64,000 nucleotides of DNA from JANMAT01 sp031359995 (GTDB taxonomy: Bacteria > Actinomycetota > Acidimicrobiia > Acidimicrobiales > Ilumatobacteraceae), in assembly GCA_031359995.1 (NCBI GenBank), contig JANMAT010000016.1, forward strand, positions 1 through 64,000, written 5' to 3'. Position 1 is the stretch's first letter. Each line of letters starts with the position of its first letter. The notes below the pieces were generated by a model. The model made no database searches, was not told the origin of the DNA, and saw nothing but the letters and a program-made list of their open reading frames with translations. Positions 43,375 through 51,262 of this stretch are shown here, one piece after another. The translations under genes were made by a program, and so were the position numbers.

Positions 43375-44361
43375 GTGAGCGGGCGCGAGCAGCTGTCACG
43401 GGTGCTGGTCGCCGGCGGCGCCGGCTTCCTCGGCTCGCACCTGGTCGAGCGACTCGTGAACGACGGCGTGGCCGTCGACGTGGTCGACGACCTGTCCACC
43501 GGTGCCCTCGCCCACCTCGGCGATGCCCGGGCCGCCCGCGAGCGGGCGGTCAGCATCCACACGCTCGACGTGCGGGCGCCCGGGCTGGTGGAGCTGGCCC
43601 AGCGGCGCCAGCCCGACGTCGTGGTGCACCTGGCCCAGCGGTCGGCCGCCGACCCCGACGATCGCGACGCGGCTGAGCTCGCGCTGGTGGGCACCATGAA
43701 CGTGCTCGCTGCCGCCCGCGCCGCCGGTGCCCGCAAGGTCGTGCTGGTGTTCGACGGCGCCGACGTGTACGGCGAGGTCGGGGCGCGTGAGCTGCCGGTG
43801 AAGGAGGGGCACCGCTCGCCGTCGGTGACCACGGGGCAGGTGGTGGCGCGGGCACTGCTCGACCTCGCCGCGGTGCACCGGGCCCGTCACGCCCTCGAGT
43901 TCACCGCGCTGGCCCTGGCCGACGTCTACGGGCCCCGGCAGCGGCCCGAGAGCGGTCTGGTGGCGGCGCTGGTGGCCGATCCGTCGGGGCGGACCATCGA
44001 CCCCCGGGCCCAGCTCGACGCGGTCTACGTGGACGACGCGGTCGACGCCATCGTCCGGGCGACGGTGCGGGGCACCGGACTGCTCGTGAACATCGGCACG
44101 GGACAGGCCGTGCCGGCCAAAGAGGTCCAGCGCCGCATCGTCGAGCTGCGGGCCCGCACCGAGGCTGCCGCGCCCGACGGGCCGACGCCCACGGTCCTGC
44201 TGCGGCCCCGACCGCAGCGGCTCACGCTGTCGCCCGTGCGGGCCCGCATCCATCTCGGCTGGGAGGCCTACACGCCCCTCGTCGAGGGGTTGGCCGCCAC
44301 CATGGCGTGGTGGGCCGAGCGACCGACGCCGGCGCCCGGCCCGGGCGTCACGCCGTCGTGA
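43375..44361 (+). CDS. NAD-dependent epimerase/dehydratase-like protein lacking the catalytic Tyr and Lys
   Basis: 328 residues of extended SDR fold. The NAD loop GGAGFLGSH (residues 14-22), DVVDDLSTG, the VYGE strand end and the DVYGPRQRP stretch align with UDP-glucose 4-epimerases. At the active site, where the family has YxxxK, the sequence is SVTTGQVVARALL: Thr153 and Val157 occupy the Tyr and Lys positions. It is probably not an active epimerase and may be a binding or regulatory relative. GTG start nine bases after the previous gene. The 3' end overlaps the opposing gene by 14 bases. Confidence 0.7.
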   Translation: MSGREQLSRVLVAGGAGFLGSHLVERLVNDGVAVDVVDDLSTGALAHLGDARAARERAVSIHTLDVRAPGLVELAQRRQPDVVVHLAQRSAADPDDRDAAELALVGTMNVLAAARAAGARKVVLVFDGADVYGEVGARELPVKEGHRSPSVTTGQVVARALLDLAAVHRARHALEFTALALADVYGPRQRPESGLVAALVADPSGRTIDPRAQLDAVYVDDAVDAIVRATVRGTGLLVNIGTGQAVPAKEVQRRIVELRARTEAAAPDGPTPTVLLRPRPQRLTLSPVRARIHLGWEAYTPLVEGLAATMAWWAERPTPAPGPGVTPS

Positions 44362-45607
44362 AGTAGCCGGCGAGGTCGGCGATCACATCCAGGAACGCGG
44401 GCGAGTAGAACTCGGTGCCGCCTTCCACGCCGATGCCCACGGTGACCGCGTTGGGCACGATCTCGTCGAGCGCGAAGTTCAGGTTCGACGACAGGGGTCG
44501 GGCGGCGCCGTCGGGGTAGACGGTCATGAAGCTGGCGAAGAACGGCCGGAAGGCGGTGACGTTCATCGACACGGCGCCCACCCCGGAGGCGGGCACGCCG
44601 GTGTTGCCGGCGATGTGGAGGATGAGCGTGTCGGTGGTCGGGTCGTAGCTGGCGTCGCCCTTGTTCTCACGCGAATCCATGATGCGGATCGGGTCGATGG
44701 GCACGAAGCCGCCCCGTGTCGGGGCCCCGGACGCGTACCAGCCCATGATGTCGACGATCACGTCGGTGGTGGTCTGGGCGTAGATGCTGACGGCCCCGCC
44801 GCCACCGACCTTCACCGTGACCTGGTTGGCGCGGGTCTGGCCGGGGGAGTAGTTCAGGTTCGACACGACCGGCTGCGAGCCCCCGGCGGGCCACACGGTG
44901 AGGAACCCGTTGAAGTTCGGGCCGGTCACGGTGACGTTCAGGACCACGGCGGTGGCGTTGGTCGGCGCGGCGCCGGCGCCCACCACCGCCAGGGTGGCGG
45001 TGCCGCCGTTACCGAAGCGACCGGCGCCGAGCGGGAGGCGCGTGTCCATGAGGCGCTTGGGTGGGATGCCCTGGAAGCCGCCGCCGTCGGGCGTGCCGCC
45101 GGCGCTGGAGTAGTAGCCCATCACGTCGATGACGACATCGGTGGCGGTCTGGGCGTAGACGCTGATGGCGCCGGCCGCGGAGACCTTCACGGTCACCGCG
45201 TTGGGCACGACGTCGCCGCCGCCGTAGTTGAGGACCGACGCCGTCGGGCGGGCCTCGTCGGCGGGCCACACGGTGAGGAAGCCGGGCAGCAACGGTGTGA
45301 CCGCGGTGACGTTCAGGGCGAGCGAGCCGACGGCGTTGGCCGGGATCTGGCCGTTGCGGCCCACGTACACGTTGAACGTGCGCGTCTCACCCGAGCTGAA
45401 CGGCGGGCTGCTGTAGGGCGCGCCGCTGCCGGCGCGTGTGTCCACCAGGCGAAACGGGGTGATGGGGACGAAGCCGCCACGCCCGGGCGTGGCGGCATGG
45501 GCCGGTGCCGCCGCGCTCAGCACGGCGACGAGGGACGCCATCAGCATCATGCCGACGACGCCGATGTTCGTGATCGGGCTCTTCCAGCCCGCACGGCGAC
45601 AACCCAC
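44348..45607 (-). CDS. Secreted protein made of three LDTR/VDLxGWY modules
   Basis: 419 residues. N-terminal export signal (hydrophobic about 14-38, ending APAHA), then nothing but three copies of the surface module seen in the CAP and SpoIID proteins, at about 45-167, 178-292 and 300-417. Each has RLVDTR/RLMDTR/RIMDSR, a LNVTxTxP strand, NYxxGxxxPNAVTVKV and a closing VDIMGWY/ADLAGYF. Unlike the other two proteins, the cysteine pair of each module is absent (WPADE, SVYAQT). GTG 45607 is supported by AAGGAG six bases upstream and a textbook promoter at 45642-45670. Confidence 0.72.
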   Translation of the reverse strand: MGCRRAGWKSPITNIGVVGMMLMASLVAVLSAAAPAHAATPGRGGFVPITPFRLVDTRAGSGAPYSSPPFSSGETRTFNVYVGRNGQIPANAVGSLALNVTAVTPLLPGFLTVWPADEARPTASVLNYGGGDVVPNAVTVKVSAAGAISVYAQTATDVVIDVMGYYSSAGGTPDGGGFQGIPPKRLMDTRLPLGAGRFGNGGTATLAVVGAGAAPTNATAVVLNVTVTGPNFNGFLTVWPAGGSQPVVSNLNYSPGQTRANQVTVKVGGGGAVSIYAQTTTDVIVDIMGWYASGAPTRGGFVPIDPIRIMDSRENKGDASYDPTTDTLILHIAGNTGVPASGVGAVSMNVTAFRPFFASFMTVYPDGAARPLSSNLNFALDEIVPNAVTVGIGVEGGTEFYSPAFLDVIADLAGYFTTA

Positions 45608-45641
45608 GCCATGCTCCTTCGTGTCCAGCCCGCGACCGCAG

Positions 45642-45670
45642 ACGGTAGAAGGGCCGGTGCAGATCGTCAA
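45642..45670 (-). promoter_or_regulatory. Consensus-like promoter of the three-module secreted protein
   Basis: On the minus strand, -35 TTGACG (45670-45665) and -10 TACCGT (45647-45642) are exactly 17 bases apart. This pair supports TACCGT as a genuine -10 in this organism. Confidence 0.7.
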
Positions 45671-45740
45671 CGTGACGTAACATTCGTGTGCATTCCGTCA
45701 CAGAGCGCGCACTGATTCCGCGCACAGCTCACCCGGACGG

Positions 45741-46454
45741 CTACCGGAAGAGATCCTCCTGCGGCGGACGGATCAGCTCGCCGATCGCCGAGGCCCGCAA
45801 CCAGCCGGCGTCGACGCCCCGCACCACCGCCACCGGGATGCCGCTCGACTTGCCCATGACCAGTTCGGCCGCGCCGGCCAGCTCGTCGGCCACCGCCACC
45901 TCGGTCACCTGCATGGTGCGGCCCAGGGCGTCCTCGGTGCCGCGCAGGTCGACCACGCCGGCCACGCCGGCGACCCCGATGGCCACGTCGGTGAGACCGC
46001 GGCGCCACACGCGCCCGAACGTGTCGCTCACGATCACGGCCACGGTGACCCCGAGACGGGCCTTCACGATGTCGACGATGCGGCGGGCCGAACGGTCGCT
46101 GTCGAGGGGCAGCAGGGCGGCGTAGCCCCGCTCGACGTTGGACAGGTCGACCCCCGAGTTGGCACAGATGAACCCGTGACGGGTCTCGGTGATGATGAGG
46201 TCGCCGCGGCGGCGCACGATGCGCACCGCCTCGTCCTCGACGAGCTGCTTGTGCGACAGCGGATCGTCGATGTCGACCGCGACCAGGCGACCCTCGGCCT
46301 TCGAGACGACCTTCTGGGTCACCACCAGCACGTCGCCGTCGAGCAGAGGTCCGTTCGGCGGCGCGGCACAGGCATCGGCCACGATGTCGCCGAGCTGGTC
46401 GCCCGGTCGGATCTCACCGATGCCCTCCACCCCCCACAGCTGCAAGCGGCTCAT
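45741..46454 (-). CDS. cofE: Coenzyme F420:L-glutamate ligase
   Basis: 237 residues. It adds gamma-linked glutamates to F420-0. Motifs: DGDVLVVTQKVVSKAEGR, ETRHGFICANSGVDLSNV and SDTFGRVWRRGLTDVAIG, with the metal-binding His/Asp region typical of CofE/FbiB. The protein is the single-domain form. Mycobacterial FbiB has an extra C-terminal nitroreductase-like FMN domain that is missing here. The ATG overlaps the cofD stop (ATGA), so the pair is translationally coupled. Confidence 0.92.
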   Translation of the reverse strand: MSRLQLWGVEGIGEIRPGDQLGDIVADACAAPPNGPLLDGDVLVVTQKVVSKAEGRLVAVDIDDPLSHKQLVEDEAVRIVRRRGDLIITETRHGFICANSGVDLSNVERGYAALLPLDSDRSARRIVDIVKARLGVTVAVIVSDTFGRVWRRGLTDVAIGVAGVAGVVDLRGTEDALGRTMQVTEVAVADELAGAAELVMGKSSGIPVAVVRGVDAGWLRASAIGELIRPPQEDLFR

Positions 46455-47407
46455 GAGCGCAACGCCTCCTCCACCACCGTGGCCAGCGCGGCGGCGCGGC
46501 CTTCGTCCCGCATGATCGTGTCGGTCACCACGGCCCGCACGCCGTGGGCCTCGACCGCGGTCGCCAGCGCGGCGTCGACGTCGTCGATCACCAGCGTCGA
46601 GGCGATGTCGGCGTAGAGGCGAGCCACGCCGACGGCCGACGACTCGTGCCCGAGCTCGATCAGCATGCGGTCGGCCGGGCCCTTCAGCGCCTGCCCACCG
46701 ATGATCGGCGACACCGCCACCACGCGATCGCGGCGGGCGACGAGGCGCTCGCGGATCTCGGGGAAGGCCAGCAGCGGGCCGACCGACACGATCGGGTTCG
46801 ACGGAGCGATCACGATGCCGTCGGCCGCGTCGAGCGCGGCGAGCACCACCGGGTTCACGCGGGCGTCGGGGGCGCCGAAGCGCACCCCGTCGACCGGCAC
46901 CGAGTGCTGGCGGCCCACGAAGTACGTCTGGAACCCGACCCAGCCCTCGCCGACCACCGACACCAGGGTGGGGGCGGGGTCGTCGGACATGGGCACCAGC
47001 GTCACACCGACGCCGTGGGCCCGCACGATCTCGTCGGTCACCGTGGTGAGGCTGGCGCCCTCGGCCAGGCGGTGGGTGCGGTACAGGTGGGTGGCGAGGT
47101 CGCGGTCGCCGAGGCGGAACCAGGTGGCCCCGGCGCCCGAACCCTCGGGCCGCACGGTGGCGAAGCGCTCCAGCGCCTCCATGGCGTGCCACGTCTCGCC
47201 GGCCAGGCCCCAGCCCCGCACGGTGTCGTTGGCCTTGCCCAGGGTGTAGGTGACCGTGTCGAGATCGGGGCAGATGGTGAGCCCGTGCAGGATCGTGTCG
47301 TCACCGGTGTTCACCACCGCGGTCAGCTCGCCCGGGGCGCAGATCTGCACGAGTCCGGCGAGCAGCCGGGCCGCCCCCACACCCCCGGCCAACACCACCA
47401 GCTTCAC
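46451..47407 (-). CDS. cofD: 2-phospho-L-lactate transferase (CofD/FbiA)
   Basis: 318 residues. It transfers the phospholactyl-type group to the deazaflavin Fo, giving (dehydro-)F420-0. N-terminal LAGGVGAARLLAGL nucleotide loop, VVNTGDD, YTLGKANDTVRGWGL and APSNPIVSVGPLLAFPEIR are family signatures. The GTG start overlaps the stop of the upstream glycosyltransferase gene (GTGA). Order glycosyltransferase-cofD-cofE makes one operon, so F420 synthesis is co-transcribed with a glycan gene. Confidence 0.93.
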   Translation of the reverse strand: MKLVVLAGGVGAARLLAGLVQICAPGELTAVVNTGDDTILHGLTICPDLDTVTYTLGKANDTVRGWGLAGETWHAMEALERFATVRPEGSGAGATWFRLGDRDLATHLYRTHRLAEGASLTTVTDEIVRAHGVGVTLVPMSDDPAPTLVSVVGEGWVGFQTYFVGRQHSVPVDGVRFGAPDARVNPVVLAALDAADGIVIAPSNPIVSVGPLLAFPEIRERLVARRDRVVAVSPIIGGQALKGPADRMLIELGHESSAVGVARLYADIASTLVIDDVDAALATAVEAHGVRAVVTDTIMRDEGRAAALATVVEEALRS

Positions 47408-48525
47408 CGTGTGCTCCCCCCGTCCGCGATCGCCTCACGGTACAGCTCGACCATGGCCGCCGCCGTAGCCGCCCAGTCGTACCGGGGCAGCCGGGCGGTA
47501 CCCGCGGCCACCAGTACGGCGTGGCGGGCGTCGTCGTGCAGCACGGCCACGAGGGCGTCGGCCAGCGCGTCGGCGTCGGTGGGGGGCACGAGCACGGCGG
47601 CATCGCCGGCGACCTCGGGCAGCGAGCCGGCCCGGGCGGCAACGACGGGCACCCCGGCGCCGAACGCCTCCAGCATCGGCAACCCGAACCCCTCGTCGAG
47701 CGACGGGTAGGCCAGCACGCGCGCCCCCGCGAGCAGCCGTTGGCGCACCGCCTCGTCGACCCAACCGGTGACCACGACGCGGGCCCGCACCGGGACCGCC
47801 AGCGCGGCGATGGCGGCGTCGACCGCCCCCTGGTCGGAGCCCGGTGGCCCGGCCAGGACGAGCCGCACCTGGTCGTCGCTCGCGGCCACGTGGGCGAAGG
47901 CCCGCACCAGGGTGGGCAGGTTCTTGCGCGGCTCCACAGTGCCCACCGCCAGCACGTACGGCGCGTGGCCCAGCGCACCGGCCAGCTCGGCCGGCAGCGG
48001 TACGGAGGCGATGCCCGCCGGCAGCGGCGCGGGCGCGCCGTGGGGGATGGCCCGCACCCGGGCCGTGCCGAGCAGGTCGGCGACCTGCCCGGCGACGTGG
48101 GTCGACGGCGTGTGCACCCACGCGCCCCGGGCCACGGCGCGCCGCAGCACCGGCACGAAGTCGCGCACCACGGGGTGGACGCGTTCGGGATGGGTGAGCG
48201 GTGAGCAGTCGTGCACGGTGATGACCGTCGGCCAGCCGGTGGGTGGGGCGACGAAGTTGGTGCCGTGCACCACGTCGGCGCCGCGCAGCGCCCGCCGTGC
48301 CCGCGGGTGGTCGGTGCGACCCCACGCCTTGAGCGCGGCGCGGGCGGGGTAGGGCAGGCGGCGCACGTCGGGCGGCAGCGTGGCCCGCGCCGACAGCACG
48401 TAGCGCAGCACGGTGGGCGCGTCGGGCCGCGCCGCCAGCGCGATGAGCAGCTCGGCGGTGAAACGGCCCACGCCGGTGGGGCGGCCCACGAGGGAGCCCA
48501 CGTCCACGGCGATGGTCGACGACAC
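47404..48525 (-). CDS. Glycosyltransferase family 4 (GT-B)
   Basis: 373 residues. Acceptor loop with GRPTGVGRFTAELL, VHGTNFVAPP, TVHDCSPLTHPE, and the donor domain with VGTVEPRKNLPTLVRAF and PSLDEGFGLPMLEAFGAGVPVV. Closest in plan to the GT4 at 38 kb. GTG 48525 lies eight bases after TAGCGT (48539-48534). First gene of the cofD-cofE operon, divergent from gmd. Confidence 0.87.
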   Translation of the reverse strand: MSSTIAVDVGSLVGRPTGVGRFTAELLIALAARPDAPTVLRYVLSARATLPPDVRRLPYPARAALKAWGRTDHPRARRALRGADVVHGTNFVAPPTGWPTVITVHDCSPLTHPERVHPVVRDFVPVLRRAVARGAWVHTPSTHVAGQVADLLGTARVRAIPHGAPAPLPAGIASVPLPAELAGALGHAPYVLAVGTVEPRKNLPTLVRAFAHVAASDDQVRLVLAGPPGSDQGAVDAAIAALAVPVRARVVVTGWVDEAVRQRLLAGARVLAYPSLDEGFGLPMLEAFGAGVPVVAARAGSLPEVAGDAAVLVPPTDADALADALVAVLHDDARHAVLVAAGTARLPRYDWAATAAAMVELYREAIADGGSTR

Positions 48526-48631
48526 GGGTGGCGACGCTACTGCGGTCGGCCGGGCCGGTGGGTCCCGCCGGGTGTTGCCGGGCCGGCTTGGCTAGCCTTG
48601 GACCCCACCTCCTCTCCACCCAGGAGATCAC

Positions 48632-49639
48632 ATGCAGCGGGCCCTCATCACGGGCATCACCGGACAAGACGGTCGGCACCTGGCCGAGTTCCTCCATTCG
48701 AAGGGCTACCAGGTGTTCGGCATGTACAAGGGTCAGAACAACCCGCGTGCCACCGAGATCGCCCACGAGCTGCCGTACGTGGAGCTGGTCTCCGGCGACC
48801 TGCAGGACCTGCCCAGCCTCGTCACCGGCCTCGAGTACACCCAGCCCCACGAGGTCTACAACCTCGGGTCCATCTCCTTCGTCGCCTTGTCGTTCAAGCA
48901 GGCCGAGCTCACCGCCAACGTCACCGGCCTCGGTGTGCTGCGCATGCTCGACGCCATCCGCATGGTCGGCGGCAGCCAGGACAACCCGATCCGCTTCTAC
49001 CAGGCGAGCTCGTCGGAGATGTTCGGCAAGGTGCGCGAGACGCCCCAGACCGAGAAGACGCCGTTCCACCCGCGTTCGCCCTACGGCTGCGCCAAGGCGT
49101 TCGGCCACGACATCACGGTGAACTACCGCGAGTCGTACGGCATCTACGCCTGCTCGGGCATCCTCTTCAACCACGAGGGTCCCCGCCGCGGCATGGAGTT
49201 CGTGACCCGCAAGGTGTCCAACGCCGTCGCCCGCATCCGGCTCGGGTTGCAGGAGGAGCTCGTCCTCGGCGACATCGAGCCCCGCCGTGACTGGGGCTAC
49301 GCCGGCGACTACGTGAAGGCCATGTGGGCCATGCTCCAGCAGGACGAACCCGACGACTTCGTGGTGGCGACCGGCGAGACGCACTCGGTGCGCGAGTTCA
49401 TCGAGGCGGCGTTCGCGTCGGCCGGCTTCGAGCCCGACGAGTGGAAGAAGTACGTGCGCCAGGATCCACGGTTCTTCCGCCCCGCCGAGGTCGACCTGCT
49501 CGTCGGTGACGCCACCAAGGCGGCCGAACGTCTCGACTGGCGGCCCGAGGTCGACTTCGTGGGCCTCGTCGATCTCATGGTCACCCACGACCTCGCGCTG
49601 GAGTCGGCCAAGGCCGGGGTGCCCGTCCCCCCGCGGTGA
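48632..49639 (+). CDS. gmd: GDP-mannose 4,6-dehydratase
   Basis: 335 residues. It converts GDP-mannose to GDP-4-keto-6-deoxymannose, the substrate of the fcl product. NADP loop GITGQDGRHLAEFL, YNLGSISFV, catalytic SSSEMFG and YGCAK, and FNHEGPRRG are all typical. AGGAG lies seven to eight bases before the ATG, and TAGCCT is at 48593-48598. Confidence 0.94.
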   Translation: MQRALITGITGQDGRHLAEFLHSKGYQVFGMYKGQNNPRATEIAHELPYVELVSGDLQDLPSLVTGLEYTQPHEVYNLGSISFVALSFKQAELTANVTGLGVLRMLDAIRMVGGSQDNPIRFYQASSSEMFGKVRETPQTEKTPFHPRSPYGCAKAFGHDITVNYRESYGIYACSGILFNHEGPRRGMEFVTRKVSNAVARIRLGLQEELVLGDIEPRRDWGYAGDYVKAMWAMLQQDEPDDFVVATGETHSVREFIEAAFASAGFEPDEWKKYVRQDPRFFRPAEVDLLVGDATKAAERLDWRPEVDFVGLVDLMVTHDLALESAKAGVPVPPR

Positions 49640-49648
49640 CCGGTGGGG

Positions 49649-49667
49649 GCGGCGCCTCGGGCGCCGC
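49649..49667. terminator. Hairpin between convergent gmd and flippase genes
   Basis: GCGGCGCC (49649-49656) and GGCGCCGC (49660-49667) form a perfect eight-pair stem with a TCG loop, ten bases past the gmd stop. No T tract. Confidence 0.5.
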
Positions 49668-49679
49668 ACCGCACGGCGC

Positions 49680-51056
49680 TCAGCGCTCGCCGTAGGGCAG
49701 TGGCGCGGTCAGCGTGGCCGGGTCGGGCATGGGCAGCTCGGTGCCGGTGGCCGCGCCGGCTCCGGCCCCGGCGGCGACGGTGCGGCGGTGCACCAGGCGC
49801 AGGTACGTCCAGGCGAAGGCCAGGCTGCCGGCCAGGCTGCCGAACACCAGGCCCAGCTCGACCCGCAGCAGCAGGTCGTGCCCGGCCAGCGTGGTCACGC
49901 CGATGAACACGGCCACGGCCACGGCCCAGCCGATGGCGACGGTGGCGTGCCCGTGCAGGGCGATGACGGCCTGGGCCATCGACAGCGCCAGCATGTAGAG
50001 GGCGCTGGCCAGGGCCAGCAGCACCACGGTGCGCCGCGACAGGTCGGCCGTGGGGGAGAAGAGCTTCACCGCCCACTGGCCGAGCACCGCGGAACCGGCC
50101 ACGCCGAGCGTGCCGACCACGAGCACCACGAGCACGAGCTTGCGGAAACCCTGCCGGAACTCGACCAGCGCGCCGCGCGCCGCCAGTTGGGCCAGCTTGG
50201 GCAGCAGGGCGGCCTGCACCGCCTGGAACAGGAACAGCGGCACCCGGGTGATGATGACCGCGTACGTGAAGTGGCTGACCAGGTCGGCCTGCGACTTCGT
50301 CTTCAGCACACCGGCCACCACCGGGCCGCCGTTCACGAGCACCGCGGCCAGCACCGAGCCGGCGACCAGCCAGCCCAGGTTGGGGGTGAGCTCGCCCCAC
50401 TCGGCCTGCGGACCGTCCACCAACAGTCCACCCTGGCCGCGGATGGCCAGCAGCACGGCGAAGATCGGGGGGACGGCCACAGCGACGCCCCAGATGGCCG
50501 GGCTGTGCACGTCGGCGATCTTGAGCACGATCGCGATGCCGACGCGCAGGATGCCGTCGGCCGCCAGCAGCAGGCCGTAGGGCCCGAACCGGCCCGAGCC
50601 CGACAGCACGCCACGGGCGAGGTGGCTGCTGGCCCAGCCGAGGAACGCGATGACGAGCCAGATCATCAGCACCCAGTTGCCGGCGAACAGCTTGCTGACC
50701 AGCACGGGACCGGCGGCGAGCATGCCCACCGTGGTGATGCCGGCCAGCCCGAGGGCAAGCATGCCGGCCCTGCGCACGACCGGCCCGCCACCCTGGCCGA
50801 GGGCCCGACGGTGGGCGAGGGCCCGACCGACCTCCTGCTCCACCGGCAGGAAGAACCCGGGTGCGAGCAGGAACACCAGGAACCACAGCTGGTTCACGGG
50901 CTCGGTCGCAGCGTCGGAGCCGATGCCGGCGCGCAGGAGCTTCAGGAAGACGTAGGAGCTGAGACCCGACACGAGCAACCCCGCGCCGATGGCCATGGTG
51001 CCCTCGGGGAGTGGGTTGCGGGCGCGGAGCGCGGAGGAGCTGAGCCGGGAGGACAC
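49680..51056 (-). CDS. Polysaccharide flippase-like membrane protein (Wzx/MOP superfamily)
   Basis: 458 residues with about twelve membrane helices and short loops, the layout of MOP-superfamily exporters of lipid-linked oligosaccharides. Recognisable points are the N-terminal YVFLKLLRAGIG helix end, PVEQEVGRALAHRRA, and the SGSGRFGPYGLLLAADGILR stretch in the central repeat. The C-terminus is a Gly/Ala tail. It probably flips the glycan made by the neighbouring enzymes. GTG 51056 follows TAGCGT (51071-51066) by nine bases. Confidence 0.78.
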   Translation of the reverse strand: MSSRLSSSALRARNPLPEGTMAIGAGLLVSGLSSYVFLKLLRAGIGSDAATEPVNQLWFLVFLLAPGFFLPVEQEVGRALAHRRALGQGGGPVVRRAGMLALGLAGITTVGMLAAGPVLVSKLFAGNWVLMIWLVIAFLGWASSHLARGVLSGSGRFGPYGLLLAADGILRVGIAIVLKIADVHSPAIWGVAVAVPPIFAVLLAIRGQGGLLVDGPQAEWGELTPNLGWLVAGSVLAAVLVNGGPVVAGVLKTKSQADLVSHFTYAVIITRVPLFLFQAVQAALLPKLAQLAARGALVEFRQGFRKLVLVVLVVGTLGVAGSAVLGQWAVKLFSPTADLSRRTVVLLALASALYMLALSMAQAVIALHGHATVAIGWAVAVAVFIGVTTLAGHDLLLRVELGLVFGSLAGSLAFAWTYLRLVHRRTVAAGAGAGAATGTELPMPDPATLTAPLPYGER

Positions 51057-51262
51057 CGTCCGTGCACGCTAGCGGCGAGGCACCGTGCGCACACTGACGC
51101 CCCGCCAACGGAGGGTCAACGACCGACCAAACGTCGTGGGGGCGGCAACGGCCTCACCTGGTGGCCGACGGTTCGCCCGGGCGCGTATCCGCGGCCCTGC
51201 CGCCGGGCTCTGGGAGGGCGCCGCTACCCTTTGCGGCCGAGCGGGCATCCAGGAGCGGTCGG

